A DNA stretch of 64,000 nt from Halocynthiibacter sp. SDUM655004 (GTDB lineage Bacteria > Pseudomonadota > Alphaproteobacteria > Rhodobacterales > Rhodobacteraceae), in assembly GCF_026015885.1 (NCBI RefSeq), contig NZ_JAPDUG010000001.1:744001-808000 (forward strand), given 5' to 3'. The notes under the pieces are model-generated. The model had not been told where the DNA came from. It worked only from the letters and a program-made list of their open reading frames with translations, and searched no databases. Position numbers and translations under genes: made by a program. Shown one piece after another: positions 27,072 through 35,560 of the stretch (positions are counted from its first letter, which is position 1; the number at the start of each line of letters is the position of its first letter).

Positions 27072-28019
27072 ATGCTGCGATACACGCTCAAACGACTCCT
27101 TTCCCTGATCCTGAGCCTTCTGGTCGCAAGCCTTGTGATTTTCGCCGCGATCGAGGTCGTACCCGGTGATCCGGCGCAATATATGCTCGGCATCAATGCC
27201 CAAGAAGACACGCTCAACGCCCTGCGAGAGCAACTTGGCCTCAATCAATCTGTTGTATCGCGGTATTTTAGCTGGGTTGCTGGAATGGTTCAGGGCGATT
27301 TCGGCGTTTCCTACACATATCGAACGCCTGTGCGCGACATGGTTGCCGAACGGCTATGGATTTCGCTGCCGCTGGCTCTCTATGCGCTCGCACTTGCGAT
27401 CCTCGTTGCATTTCCCGCAGGCATTCTTGCGGCGCGTAAACGGGGTTCATTCCTCGACTCAACCGTCATGGGGGTAACGCAACTTGGTGTTGCGATCCCG
27501 AACTTCTGGTTTGCGATGCTGATGGTTCTTCTCTTTGCCGTGAGCTTGCGGTGGTTCTCTGCCGGTGGTTTTCCTGGGTGGGACAATGGCTTCTGGCTCG
27601 CGATGAAGGCGCTGACATTGCCCGCTATTGCCTTGTCGCTTCAGCAAGCCTCGATCCTTACGCGGGTCATGCGCTCCTCGTTGCTTGACACATTGAGCGA
27701 AGATTTCGTTCGTACCGCCCGCGCCAAGGGGCTTTCGACGGGGCAGGCTCTCTGGCGTCATGCGCTGCGCAACGCGATGATCCCTGTGCTGACCATCATC
27801 GGCATGCAGTTTTCGTTCCTGATTGCCGGCGGCATCGTGATCGAGAACGTCTTTTTCCTACCGGGCCTCGGGCGGCTTATCTTCCAGAGTATTTCTCAGC
27901 GTGACCTCATCGTAGTTGAAAGTGTTGTGATGATCCTCGTCTTTGCTGTGATCATGGTGAATTTCGCGGTTGATCTGGCCTATGCCTTTGTCGATCCCCG
28001 TTTGCGGAGGCGTACATAA
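27072..28019 (+). CDS. Dipeptide-type ABC transporter permease (DppB-like)
   Basis: 315-residue inner-membrane permease with six predicted helices. It has the DppB-type N-terminus MLRYTLKRLLSLILSLLVAS, the early periplasmic VVPGDPAQYMLG segment, and the EAA loop near residue 210 (DFVRTARAKGLSTGQALWRHALRNA) that contacts the ATPase. It forms the pore with the next gene's product. Its stop overlaps the next start by one base (TAATG). Confidence 0.92.
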   Translation: MLRYTLKRLLSLILSLLVASLVIFAAIEVVPGDPAQYMLGINAQEDTLNALREQLGLNQSVVSRYFSWVAGMVQGDFGVSYTYRTPVRDMVAERLWISLPLALYALALAILVAFPAGILAARKRGSFLDSTVMGVTQLGVAIPNFWFAMLMVLLFAVSLRWFSAGGFPGWDNGFWLAMKALTLPAIALSLQQASILTRVMRSSLLDTLSEDFVRTARAKGLSTGQALWRHALRNAMIPVLTIIGMQFSFLIAGGIVIENVFFLPGLGRLIFQSISQRDLIVVESVVMILVFAVIMVNFAVDLAYAFVDPRLRRRT

Positions 28020-28849
28020 TGCCAACGGCAAAACTCTCTCGCGCAATGCTGTTTGGCGCTTTCTTGTCGCTCCTGTTTATCAGCGCGGCGCTCCTCTCTT
28101 TTGTCTGGACGCCTTATAGTGTCGAAACGCTGGATATCGCCAACAAACTCCAGAAACCGAGCGCGGCGCATTGGTTTGGCACCGATCATTTCGGGCGAGA
28201 TATCTTCTCGATGATTATGGTCGGCGCGCGCACCTCTATTGCGGTGGCGCTTGTTGCTGTTGGTATCGGCATGTTGCTCGGCGTGCCGCTTGGTCTGGCT
28301 GCGGCGGCCAAGCGCGGTGGGCTTCTTGACGAAATGATCATGCGCGGCAATGACCTTGTGTTTGCCTTTCCGCCTTTGGTGATTGCCATTATGATCACGG
28401 CCACGTTCGGCCCATCTGCGACCAATGCGATCATCGCCATCGGTGTGTTCAATATTCCTGTTTTTGCGCGGATGACCCGCGGCGCGGCAATTTCGCTCTG
28501 GACGCGGGATTACGTGTTGTCGGCCCGCGTATCAGGCAAGGGCGCGGCTCGCATTTCGCTTGAACACATTCTGCCAAACGTGGCCAACTTGCTGATTGTG
28601 CAGGGCTCTATTCAGTTTTCCGTCGGTATCATCGCCGAGGCGGCTCTGAGCTATGTCGGCCTCGGCGCACAGCCACCAATCCCAAGTTGGGGGCGGATGC
28701 TCGCGGAAAGTCAGACGATGATTTCTTTCGCGCCGCATCTTACCGTATTCCCCGGTATGGCGATTTTGCTGACGGTTCTAGGGCTGAACCTCGTCGGGGA
28801 CGGCCTGCGCGACTATCTTGATCCTAAGTTGCGGAGGTCCAAGACATGA
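28019..28849 (+). CDS. Dipeptide-type ABC transporter permease (DppC-like)
   Basis: 276-residue inner-membrane permease. The DppC-type segment HWFGTDHFGRDIFSMIMVGARTS follows the first helix, the EAA loop is DYVLSARVSGKGAARISLEHILPN, and the C-terminus has LGAQPPIPSWGRMLAES and NLVGDGLRDYLDPKLR, all typical. It overlaps the ATPase gene by 4 bases. Confidence 0.92.
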   Translation: MPTAKLSRAMLFGAFLSLLFISAALLSFVWTPYSVETLDIANKLQKPSAAHWFGTDHFGRDIFSMIMVGARTSIAVALVAVGIGMLLGVPLGLAAAAKRGGLLDEMIMRGNDLVFAFPPLVIAIMITATFGPSATNAIIAIGVFNIPVFARMTRGAAISLWTRDYVLSARVSGKGAARISLEHILPNVANLLIVQGSIQFSVGIIAEAALSYVGLGAQPPIPSWGRMLAESQTMISFAPHLTVFPGMAILLTVLGLNLVGDGLRDYLDPKLRRSKT

Positions 28850-30441
28850 GCCTATTGTCGGTTGAAAACCTCTCGCTCTCCATCCACGGCACGCCGATCC
28901 TTAAGGATGTAAGCCTTTCGGTTGAGCAGGGACAGATCGTCGGAGTGATCGGTGAATCCGGTTCGGGCAAGTCGATGACGGCATACTCCGTGCTCAAACT
29001 ACTCCCCAATGGCGCCGAGCAATCCGGCAAGATTCACTTTGACGGCAAAGACCTTGGAGCGGCGAGCGAACAGAATATGTGCGCGCTGCGTGGCAATGAT
29101 ATTTCGATGGTGTTTCAGGAGCCGATGACGGCGCTGAACCCTGTGAAAACCATCGGCGATCAAGTGGCCGAAACAATCCTGATTCACACAGACGCCAGCC
29201 GCTCAGAGGCGAGGGCTATGGCGCGAGAAGCGCTTGATCGGGTAGAGCTTCCGGCAGATAAATTTCCGTTATCACGTTATCCGCACGAGTTATCCGGCGG
29301 GCAGCGCCAGCGTGTCGTGATCGCGATGGCAATTGCCTTGCGGCCAAAACTGTTGATTGCGGACGAGCCAACGACCGCGCTTGACGTGACCACGCAGGAG
29401 CAAATCCTGAAGCTTCTCAAGAGGCTGGTCGAAGAGGACGGCATGGGCATGATCCTCGTGACGCACGACCTTGCTGTTGTCGCCAATCTGGCCGACCATT
29501 TGGTTATCATGAAGAACGGTGAGGTTGTCGAAACGGGCGGCGCGGACGCGCTGTTTACCACGATGAAACACCCATATACGCGCGCGCTGATCGCGGCCTC
29601 GGGCCATGTTCCGGCGCGGCATGAGCATGAAAGCACTGAGGCACCGCTTCTGGAGGTTCGCGACCTTGTTCGAGAGTACCCAACACCGCGCAGCGGCTTG
29701 TTTGGCGCGCCGGGGGTGTTTCGCGCTGTGAAAGGCGTAAACTTTGACATCAAACAGGGCGAGAGCCTTGGCCTTGTTGGTGAAAGCGGGTGCGGAAAAT
29801 CGACGCTCACCCGCGCCATTCTCGGGCTTGAGGCTGCGCAGGGCGGCTCGGTTTTGATCGATGGTGCGCCGATCATCCGCGATGGCAAAGTTGATCGCCA
29901 TGTGCGCCAAAAGATGCAAGTTGTGTTCCAAGACCCCTATGGCTCATTTAATCCGCGCCACAAGGTTTCGCGTTTGGTCACGGAACCGTTCTTCCTCCTA
30001 GACGAAAAGCCCAGCCCTGCCGAGCGAGACGCGGCCATTGCCGAAGCGCTGGAAAGCGTGGGGTTAAAATCCGAAGATCAGGACAAATATATCCACGAGT
30101 TTTCGGGCGGACAGCGGCAGCGGATCGCCATTGCACGAGCTTTGATTATCAAACCCAAGCTGATTATTCTCGACGAGGCTGTCTCCGCGCTTGATGTGTC
30201 GATCCGCGCGCAGATACTTGATCTGTTGGCGGATTTGTCGGCGCGGTTTGGCCTGACCTATCTGTTTATCTCGCATGACCTTTCTGTTGTTCGTGCGATC
30301 ACGGATCGGGTTCTGGTTATGAAAGATGGCGAGTTTGTCGAGCGCGGCGAAACAGAAGCCGTGTTCACCAACCCGCAACACCCCTACACAAAGGCGCTGA
30401 TCCAAGCGACGCCGCGCCTTCCTGAAACTGATGCTGCCTAG
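28846..30441 (+). CDS. Dipeptide-type ABC transporter ATP-binding protein (fused DppD-DppF type)
   Basis: 531-residue fusion of two complete ABC ATPase domains that energises peptide import. Domain 1 has Walker A GESGSGKS, signature [11 protein letters not shown] and Walker [10 protein letters not shown]. Domain 2 (from about residue 268) has [22 protein letters not shown] and [12 protein letters not shown]. Both sites look intact, unlike the nucleoside ATPase elsewhere in this window. Each domain ends in the HPYT(R/K)ALI oligopeptide-transporter segment. Confidence 0.93.
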   Translation: MSLLSVENLSLSIHGTPILKDVSLSVEQGQIVGVIGESGSGKSMTAYSVLKLLPNGAEQSGKIHFDGKDLGAASEQNMCALRGNDISMVFQEPMTALNPVKTIGDQVAETILIHTDASRSEARAMAREALDRVELPADKFPLSRYPHELSGGQRQRVVIAMAIALRPKLLIADEPTTALDVTTQEQILKLLKRLVEEDGMGMILVTHDLAVVANLADHLVIMKNGEVVETGGADALFTTMKHPYTRALIAASGHVPARHEHESTEAPLLEVRDLVREYPTPRSGLFGAPGVFRAVKGVNFDIKQGESLGLVGESGCGKSTLTRAILGLEAAQGGSVLIDGAPIIRDGKVDRHVRQKMQVVFQDPYGSFNPRHKVSRLVTEPFFLLDEKPSPAERDAAIAEALESVGLKSEDQDKYIHEFSGGQRQRIAIARALIIKPKLIILDEAVSALDVSIRAQILDLLADLSARFGLTYLFISHDLSVVRAITDRVLVMKDGEFVERGETEAVFTNPQHPYTKALIQATPRLPETDAA

Positions 30442-30453
30442 AGGAGCGATGTT

Positions 30454-31911
30454 ATGAGCCTGACAGATATTTTGTGGTTCGAAACCGATAAGTGTTTCAT
30501 TAACGGCCAATGGGTAAAACCATCTGGCGGAGAAACGCTCTCGCTCAAAAATCCCTCAGACGGAAGCGAGTTGTGCCAAATTGCGCGCGGGAATGCAGCG
30601 GATATCGATACAGCGGTTGACGCTGCCCATGCGGCGTTTGACGGAGGTTGGAACCATACCCCTGCCGCAGAGCGCGGACGGCTTCTGGCCAAGCTCGGAC
30701 GATTGGTCCTGACACGCGTTGACGAACTCGCGCAGCTTGAGGCGCTCGATGTGGGCAAGCCATTGAAGCAAGCGCGCGCTGATGCGATTGCCATGGCGCG
30801 GTATCTTGAATTTTATGGCGGCGCAGCAGACAAGCTGCATGGCGAAACGCTGCCTTATCTTGATGGCTACACCGTTTATACCCTGCGCGAGCCGCACGGC
30901 GTGACGGGGCATATTGTTCCGTGGAACTACCCAATGCAGATCATTGGCCGCTCTGTCGGAGCGGCTCTCGCAGCGGGCAACACTGCTGTTCTGAAACCAG
31001 CCGAAGAAGCCTGCCTGACCGCGCTGGCCTTTGCTGATCTTGCGCGTGAAGTGGGGCTGCCTGATGGCGTATTGAATGTGGTTCCGGGCCTTGGGGCCGA
31101 AGCGGGCGCTGCACTTTCTGCGCACAGCGGTATCCACCACATCAGCTTCACAGGCTCTGTTGGCGTGGGGCAGCTGATCCAGTCAACCGCCGCGCAGAAT
31201 GTCGTTCCTGTTACGCTTGAACTTGGCGGCAAATCTCCGCAGCTTGTGTTTGACGATGCGGACCTTGATGCCGCGCTGCCGTTCCTCGTGAATGCAGGAA
31301 TTCAGAACGCGGGCCAAACATGTTCGGCTTCGTCGCGCATCCTCGTGCAGCGCGGCGTTTATGACGAGGTCGTGTCGCGCATGGCCGAGAAATATCGTGC
31401 GCTCAAAGTGGGGGCCTCTACTGATGATCTCGATGTTGGGCCACTCATTTCCGCGCGGCAAAAAGAAATTGTCGAAGGTTTCCTTGCTAAGGGTGCGGAC
31501 CTTGAAACCGCTGCGCAAGGCGAAGTTGTCGCCGGTGCACCGGAGGGGGGATATTTCGTTCCGCCGACCCTGTTTGCAAATGTTCCCGCTGATCACACTT
31601 TGGCGCAGGACGAGATTTTCGGCCCTGTGCAGGTTGTTATCCCGTTTGATGACGAAGAGGAGGCGATCCGCATCGCAAACGGTACGGAATACGGCCTTGT
31701 TGCTTCGATCTGGAGCCAAAACGGCGCGCGGCAAATGCGGCTCGCCAAGGCGATCCGTTCTGGGCAGGTATTCCTCAACAACTATGGCGCTGGCGGTGGC
31801 GTAGAGCTTCCGTTTGGCGGCATTGGCAAATCAGGCCACGGTCGGGAGAAGGGGTTTGAGGCGCTCTATGGCTTCACCACGCTCAAGACAGTCGCGGCAT
31901 ATCACGGATAG
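30454..31911 (+). CDS. NAD(P)-dependent aldehyde dehydrogenase
   Basis: 485-residue aldehyde dehydrogenase that oxidises an aldehyde to the acid. The catalytic set is complete: N158 (PWNYP), E256 (LELGGK) and C290 (NAGQTCSASSR), with the cofactor-binding FTGSVGVG. The family is broad and the substrate cannot be read. It lies 12 bases after the peptide ATPase gene and 9 before the SDR gene, so it should act on a product of the imported compound. Confidence 0.92.
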   Translation: MSLTDILWFETDKCFINGQWVKPSGGETLSLKNPSDGSELCQIARGNAADIDTAVDAAHAAFDGGWNHTPAAERGRLLAKLGRLVLTRVDELAQLEALDVGKPLKQARADAIAMARYLEFYGGAADKLHGETLPYLDGYTVYTLREPHGVTGHIVPWNYPMQIIGRSVGAALAAGNTAVLKPAEEACLTALAFADLAREVGLPDGVLNVVPGLGAEAGAALSAHSGIHHISFTGSVGVGQLIQSTAAQNVVPVTLELGGKSPQLVFDDADLDAALPFLVNAGIQNAGQTCSASSRILVQRGVYDEVVSRMAEKYRALKVGASTDDLDVGPLISARQKEIVEGFLAKGADLETAAQGEVVAGAPEGGYFVPPTLFANVPADHTLAQDEIFGPVQVVIPFDDEEEAIRIANGTEYGLVASIWSQNGARQMRLAKAIRSGQVFLNNYGAGGGVELPFGGIGKSGHGREKGFEALYGFTTLKTVAAYHG

Positions 31912-31920
31912 GAATGGATC

Positions 31921-32667
31921 ATGAAACTGAACGGAAAAACGGCGATTGTCACCGGTGGCGCTTCTGGCTTTGGTGCGGGGATTGCGCGCAAATTCATAGC
32001 CGAAGGCGCACGAGTCATGATTGTTGATATCAACGGTGATGCAGCCAAAGAGATGGCGCAAGAGCTGGGCGATGCCGCTGTGAGCTTTGAAGCGAATATG
32101 GCGAAAGTAACGGATGTTGAAGCGCTCGCAAAGGCGGCGATTGCCGAATTTGGCGCGCTTGATATCCTTGTGAACAACGCGGGTATCACGCATTTGCCTA
32201 TGGCAATGGAAGAGGTGAGCGAGGAAGAGTTTGACCGCGTGTTGGCCGTAAACGCCAAATCGGTGTTCCTCACGGCGAAATACATCGTTCCGCACATGAA
32301 AGAGCGGGGGCAGGGCGCAATTCTCAACGTCGCCTCGACTGCTGGCGTGAGCCCGCGGCCACGGCTCTCGTGGTACAATGCATCGAAAGGTTGGATGATC
32401 ACCGCGACCAAGGCGATGGCAGTTGAGCTTGCGCCGCTTGGCGTTCGGGTGAATGCGATCAACCCAGTGGCGGGCGAAACACCACTTCTTAAATCCTTCA
32501 TGGGCGAAGACACACCAGAGGTGCGGGCAAAGTTCCTCTCGACGATCCCGCTTGGCCGTTTTTCCACGCCTGAAGACATGGGGGCGGCAGCGGCGTTTCT
32601 CTGTTCGGATGAAGCCAGCATGATCACTGGCGTCGCCATGGAAGTTGATGGCGGGCGGTGTATCTGA
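31921..32667 (+). CDS. Short-chain dehydrogenase/reductase
   Basis: 248-residue classical SDR with Rossmann motif TGGASGFG at 11-18, NNAG at 85-88, and the catalytic S139, Y152 and K156 (WYNASKGW). It probably oxidises an alcohol or reduces a ketone in the same pathway as the neighbouring aldehyde dehydrogenase; an alcohol-to-aldehyde-to-acid sequence is possible (inference). The stop overlaps the next start by one base (TGATG). Confidence 0.92.
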   Translation: MKLNGKTAIVTGGASGFGAGIARKFIAEGARVMIVDINGDAAKEMAQELGDAAVSFEANMAKVTDVEALAKAAIAEFGALDILVNNAGITHLPMAMEEVSEEEFDRVLAVNAKSVFLTAKYIVPHMKERGQGAILNVASTAGVSPRPRLSWYNASKGWMITATKAMAVELAPLGVRVNAINPVAGETPLLKSFMGEDTPEVRAKFLSTIPLGRFSTPEDMGAAAAFLCSDEASMITGVAMEVDGGRCI

Positions 32668-33671
32668 TGAAGGTGGGCGCAAAAAACCTGATTACTGATG
32701 TGCCGGGAATTTATGTCGGCAATGCGCAGGATGATGCGTTGAAATCCGGCACGACGGTTTTGATCAGTGATGCGCCTTTCGTGGCATCGGTTGATGTAAT
32801 GGGCGGTGCGCCCGGAACGCGAGAAACCGATTTGCTGGCACCAGATAAACACGTGGGTGCAGTGGATGCGCTCGTGTTGTCGGGCGGGTCTGCTTTCGGG
32901 TTGGATGCGGCATCGGGAGTGGTGAATGGATTGCGCGCGCAGGGGCGGGGATTTGCCGTTGGCGATGTAACTGTTCCGATTGTGCCCGCAGCGATCCTGT
33001 TTGATTTGCTGAATGGTGGTGACAAGGGCTGGGCGGACAATCCCTATCCCGCGCTTGGCGAGGCCGCTCTCGCAGATGCAAGCGAGGACTTTGATCTTGG
33101 TTCTGTCGGCGCAGGAACCGGCGCGCTTACTGGGTTTCTGAAGGGCGGACTTGGTTCCGCTTCGTTTGTGTTGAATTCCGGCATTACGGTTGGCGCTTTG
33201 GTGGCGTGTAACCCTATTGGCTCCGTCAACACTCCTGGTGAACGGCATTTCTGGGCGGCGCCATTTGAGATGGACGGAGAATTCGGCGGCCTCGGACCGG
33301 ACCCGCGTGCGGGGCTTTGCTTGCCGCCGCATAGCCTTAAAGCGCCAGGGATCAACGAGCGCAGCAACACGACGATTGCGATTGTTGCGACGGACGCCAA
33401 GCTCAACAAGGCACAGGCCAAGCGGGTCGCGACAGCTGCGCAGGACGGTATGGCACGGGCGATTGTTCCGGCGCACACGCCGTTTGATGGTGATCTGGTT
33501 TTTGCGGCCGCCACAGGCAAACGCGAAATGGACGAGCCGGACAAGGATATGCTGCAGATCGGAGCTGCTGCGGCGCATTGCCTTGCGCGCGCAATCGCGC
33601 GTGGTGTGTATCACGCAAGCCCGAAGGCGGGAGATGTCTTACCCTGTTGGAAAGACTCACAAAAATCATAG
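32667..33671 (+). CDS. P1-family aminopeptidase (DmpA/BapA-like)
   Basis: 334-residue N-terminal-nucleophile-type peptidase of family P1, self-cleaved into two chains in characterised members. Family marks are LITDVPGIYVGNAQDDALKSG at the start, MGGAPGTRETDLL, LSGGSAFGLDAASGV and GSVGAGTGALTG. Relatives release N-terminal D- or beta-amino acids from amides and peptides that ordinary aminopeptidases do not attack. As the last gene of the operon it suggests that the imported substrate is an unusual peptide or amino-acid amide (inference). ATG 32667 is used; the GTG at 32658 lies inside the SDR gene. Confidence 0.9.
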   Translation: MKVGAKNLITDVPGIYVGNAQDDALKSGTTVLISDAPFVASVDVMGGAPGTRETDLLAPDKHVGAVDALVLSGGSAFGLDAASGVVNGLRAQGRGFAVGDVTVPIVPAAILFDLLNGGDKGWADNPYPALGEAALADASEDFDLGSVGAGTGALTGFLKGGLGSASFVLNSGITVGALVACNPIGSVNTPGERHFWAAPFEMDGEFGGLGPDPRAGLCLPPHSLKAPGINERSNTTIAIVATDAKLNKAQAKRVATAAQDGMARAIVPAHTPFDGDLVFAAATGKREMDEPDKDMLQIGAAAAHCLARAIARGVYHASPKAGDVLPCWKDSQKS

Positions 33672-33846
33672 CGGTATTCCAGCACCGTGAACGCGTCTGA
33701 AGCTCTTAAGAGTCCCTTCGTCGAATCGTCAGCAAATTTTATTTCGAATCACCTGCATTTTTTGCTTCCCAAAGTGATTCGCAGCGTGCTATCGATTCGA
33801 TAAGAACAAAAAGAGCAGGCATACAGGCTTCTTTAAAAAAGCGCGG
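33672..33846. other. Short intergenic region after the peptide operon
   Basis: 175 bases between the P1 peptidase stop and the stop of the small convergent ORF. It is more AT-rich than its surroundings and contains a CTCTTAAGAG palindrome. No T-tailed terminator was found, although an imperfect hairpin around 33810-33836 could serve the small minus-strand ORF. Confidence 0.4.
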
Positions 33847-34071
33847 TTATAACGCGTGTTTACAAAATTGGCCGCAACCAAAACCAGACGGTGAAAAGCC
33901 GCGAAAATGGATTGCGATACGGTGGGCGCGATATGAGCGTCGGGACAGTGATGCAGCGCAATCGAGCAGATGCGCAGGCGTTTCTACAACATGAATGGGA
34001 AGGTCCGGCAGGCCTTCGGCGGTAATAAGAATAATTCGCCCATTCACAGACTCCGCGCTCACCGGCGCCAT
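33847..34071 (-). CDS. Small hypothetical protein with an exceptional ribosome binding site
   Basis: 74-codon ORF divergent from rpsD. It is credible because its ATG at 34071 is preceded on the minus strand by GGAGGAG with 8-base spacing, one of the best Shine-Dalgarno sequences in the window. The product (MAPVSAESVNGRIILITAEG at its start) is soluble, without a signal peptide or membrane helix. It has an early beta-rich stretch, an Arg-rich middle (SRRSYRAHRI) and two Cys near the end (GCGQFCKHAL). I recognise no family. The nearest candidate -10 is TAAAAT on the minus strand near 34105, with a poor -35. Confidence 0.6.
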   Translation of the reverse strand: MAPVSAESVNGRIILITAEGLPDLPIHVVETPAHLLDCAASLSRRSYRAHRIAIHFRGFSPSGFGCGQFCKHAL

Positions 34072-34130
34072 TTCAATTCTCCTCCTTGCAGGTTTCCGCT
34101 GATTTTACGCGATAATCCTTGTTTTGAGGC

Positions 34131-34159
34131 GTTGACTCTCCCTTACAGCGTTATATAAG
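34131..34159 (+). promoter_or_regulatory. Sigma70-type promoter of rpsD
   Basis: TTGACT (34131-34136), a 17-base spacer and TATAAG (34154-34159) match the housekeeping consensus closely. Transcription starting near 34166 would give a leader of about 150 bases before rpsD. The leader includes a small CCCC/GGGG hairpin near 34212-34225 and could carry autoregulation by S4; I could not fold it reliably. Confidence 0.75.
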
Positions 34160-34316
34160 CCACCCGTTCCCGGTCTTTGTTGGCCGGGATACTTGTTTTT
34201 TGGTGTTTGTGACCCCCGCGAGGGGATGTCTGTCGCCCAATGGAGTTCTCCGGCGGGAAAGGAAAGCACCTTTCATAGCCTGCACCTCGGTGTGGGAAAC
34301 CTGAAAGGATCCAGCC

Positions 34317-34937
34317 GTGACTAAGCGTACGTCTGCCAAGCATAAAATCGATCGCCGCATGGGCGAAAACATCTGGGGCCGCCCAAAGTCTCCAGTAAAC
34401 CGTCGTGAATATGGCCCAGGCCAGCACGGTCAGCGCCGTAAGGGTAAACTGTCCGACTTCGGTACTCAGCTCCGCGCTAAGCAAAAACTCAAAGGTTACT
34501 ATGGTGACCTGACAGAGAAGCAGTTCCGCCGCATCTATGGCGAAGCCGAGCGTGTAAAAGGCGATACTGGTGAAAACCTCATTGGTCTGCTTGAGCGCCG
34601 TCTTGACGCTGTTGTATACCGCGCGAAATTCGTGCCAACAGTATTTGCTGCACGTCAATTCGTGAACCATGGCCACGTTCTGGTGAACGGCAAGCGCGTA
34701 AACATTCCGTCCTACCGCGTTAAAGAGGGTGACGTGATCGAAGTACGTGAGCGCTCCAAGCAGCTCGCAGTTCTGATCGAAGCGACACAACTCGCAGAGC
34801 GTGACGTTCCTGACTACGTTGAAGCCGACCACAGCAAGATGAAAGCCACATTCGTGCGCACACCTTCGCTCGGCGACGTTCCATACCCAGTTATGATGGA
34901 ACCAAACCTCGTGGTGGAATTCTACGCGAAGAACTAA
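34317..34937 (+). CDS. rpsD: 30S ribosomal protein S4
   Basis: 206-residue primary 16S-rRNA-binding protein. It opens [21 protein letters not shown] and contains the S4 RNA-binding domain ([21 protein letters not shown], then [17 protein letters not shown]). It has the alphaproteobacterial form with [20 protein letters not shown] is the start, with AAAGGAT upstream. It is a single-gene unit with its own promoter and terminator. Confidence 0.97.
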   Translation: MTKRTSAKHKIDRRMGENIWGRPKSPVNRREYGPGQHGQRRKGKLSDFGTQLRAKQKLKGYYGDLTEKQFRRIYGEAERVKGDTGENLIGLLERRLDAVVYRAKFVPTVFAARQFVNHGHVLVNGKRVNIPSYRVKEGDVIEVRERSKQLAVLIEATQLAERDVPDYVEADHSKMKATFVRTPSLGDVPYPVMMEPNLVVEFYAKN

Positions 34938-34963
34938 TCTTCGCCGCACCATTGGAATTACAG

Positions 34964-34990
34964 AAGGGCTGCCATTTGGCGGCCCTTTTT
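34964..34990 (+). terminator. Rho-independent terminator of rpsD
   Basis: A 10-bp stem (34964-34973 with 34978-34987, one G-T pair) and a 4-base loop are followed by five T residues, 27 bases after the rpsD stop. It also separates rpsD from the convergent Lrp-family gene. Confidence 0.9.
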
Positions 34991-34998
34991 GTTTGCGG

Positions 34999-35463
34999 CT
35001 AAAGTGGTAACGGTCGCCCCTCAGCAATGCTTTCCATTGCGAAATAGCTGGTGACGCTGTCCAAATCGACGCCCTCGATCAGGCGCTGGTAAACTTTGTC
35101 ATAGCTGTCCATCGACTCGGTCACGACCTTAAGCTGATAGTCATAGTCACCGCCGATGCGGTGAAAATCCACCACCTCCGGAATGGTCAGCACGTGGCTT
35201 CGAAAATCCTTGAGCCATTGCGCGGAGTGGTGCCGCGTTTTGAGCATCACGAAAACCACGAGTGACAGACCAAGCTTTCGACGATCAATCCGCGCGGTGG
35301 AACCATTGAGCACGCCGGCCTCTGTCATTGCTTGAAGGCGCCGCCAGCAGGCGTTTTGCGATAGGTTGACCCGTTCGGCCAAAGCGCGTTGCGAGAGGGA
35401 CGAATCCTTTTGCAGTTCCGCAAGGATTTTTCTGTCCATTTGATCTAAGTTTTCTGACTTCAT
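34999..35463 (-). CDS. Lrp/AsnC-family transcriptional regulator
   Basis: 154-residue feast/famine regulator. The N-terminal winged helix-turn-helix (LDQMDRKILAELQKDSSLSQRALAERVNLSQNACWRRLQ, about 6-45) is followed by the RAM ligand-binding domain (VVFVMLKTRHHS to the end; GGDYDYQLKVVTESMDSY). It would sense an amino acid or related metabolite. It is divergent from an aminotransferase-V gene with a 97-base gap, the usual arrangement of a local Lrp regulator and its target (inference). Confidence 0.93.
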   Translation of the reverse strand: MKSENLDQMDRKILAELQKDSSLSQRALAERVNLSQNACWRRLQAMTEAGVLNGSTARIDRRKLGLSLVVFVMLKTRHHSAQWLKDFRSHVLTIPEVVDFHRIGGDYDYQLKVVTESMDSYDKVYQRLIEGVDLDSVTSYFAMESIAEGRPLPL

Positions 35464-35470
35464 GCATTAT

Positions 35471-35498
35471 TTGACAACGAAAATGGTAGTTTTGCAAT
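35471..35498 (+). promoter_or_regulatory. Candidate promoter of the aminotransferase-V gene
   Basis: TTGACA (35471-35476) and TGCAAT (35493-35498) with a 16-base spacer lie 63 bases before the ATG, just upstream of the divergent Lrp start codon. The -35 is perfect and the -10 moderate. Lrp binding here would affect both genes. Confidence 0.4.
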
Positions 35499-35560
35499 GA
35501 ACTTTGGGTCAAATTTTTCAGAATTTTGGGGCAATCTATGCGCAACGCAAAGGAATACCC

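Noticed and set aside
31902-33614. 570-codon minus-strand ORF
   Set aside because: Antisense to the SDR and P1 peptidase genes, both with complete catalytic motifs.
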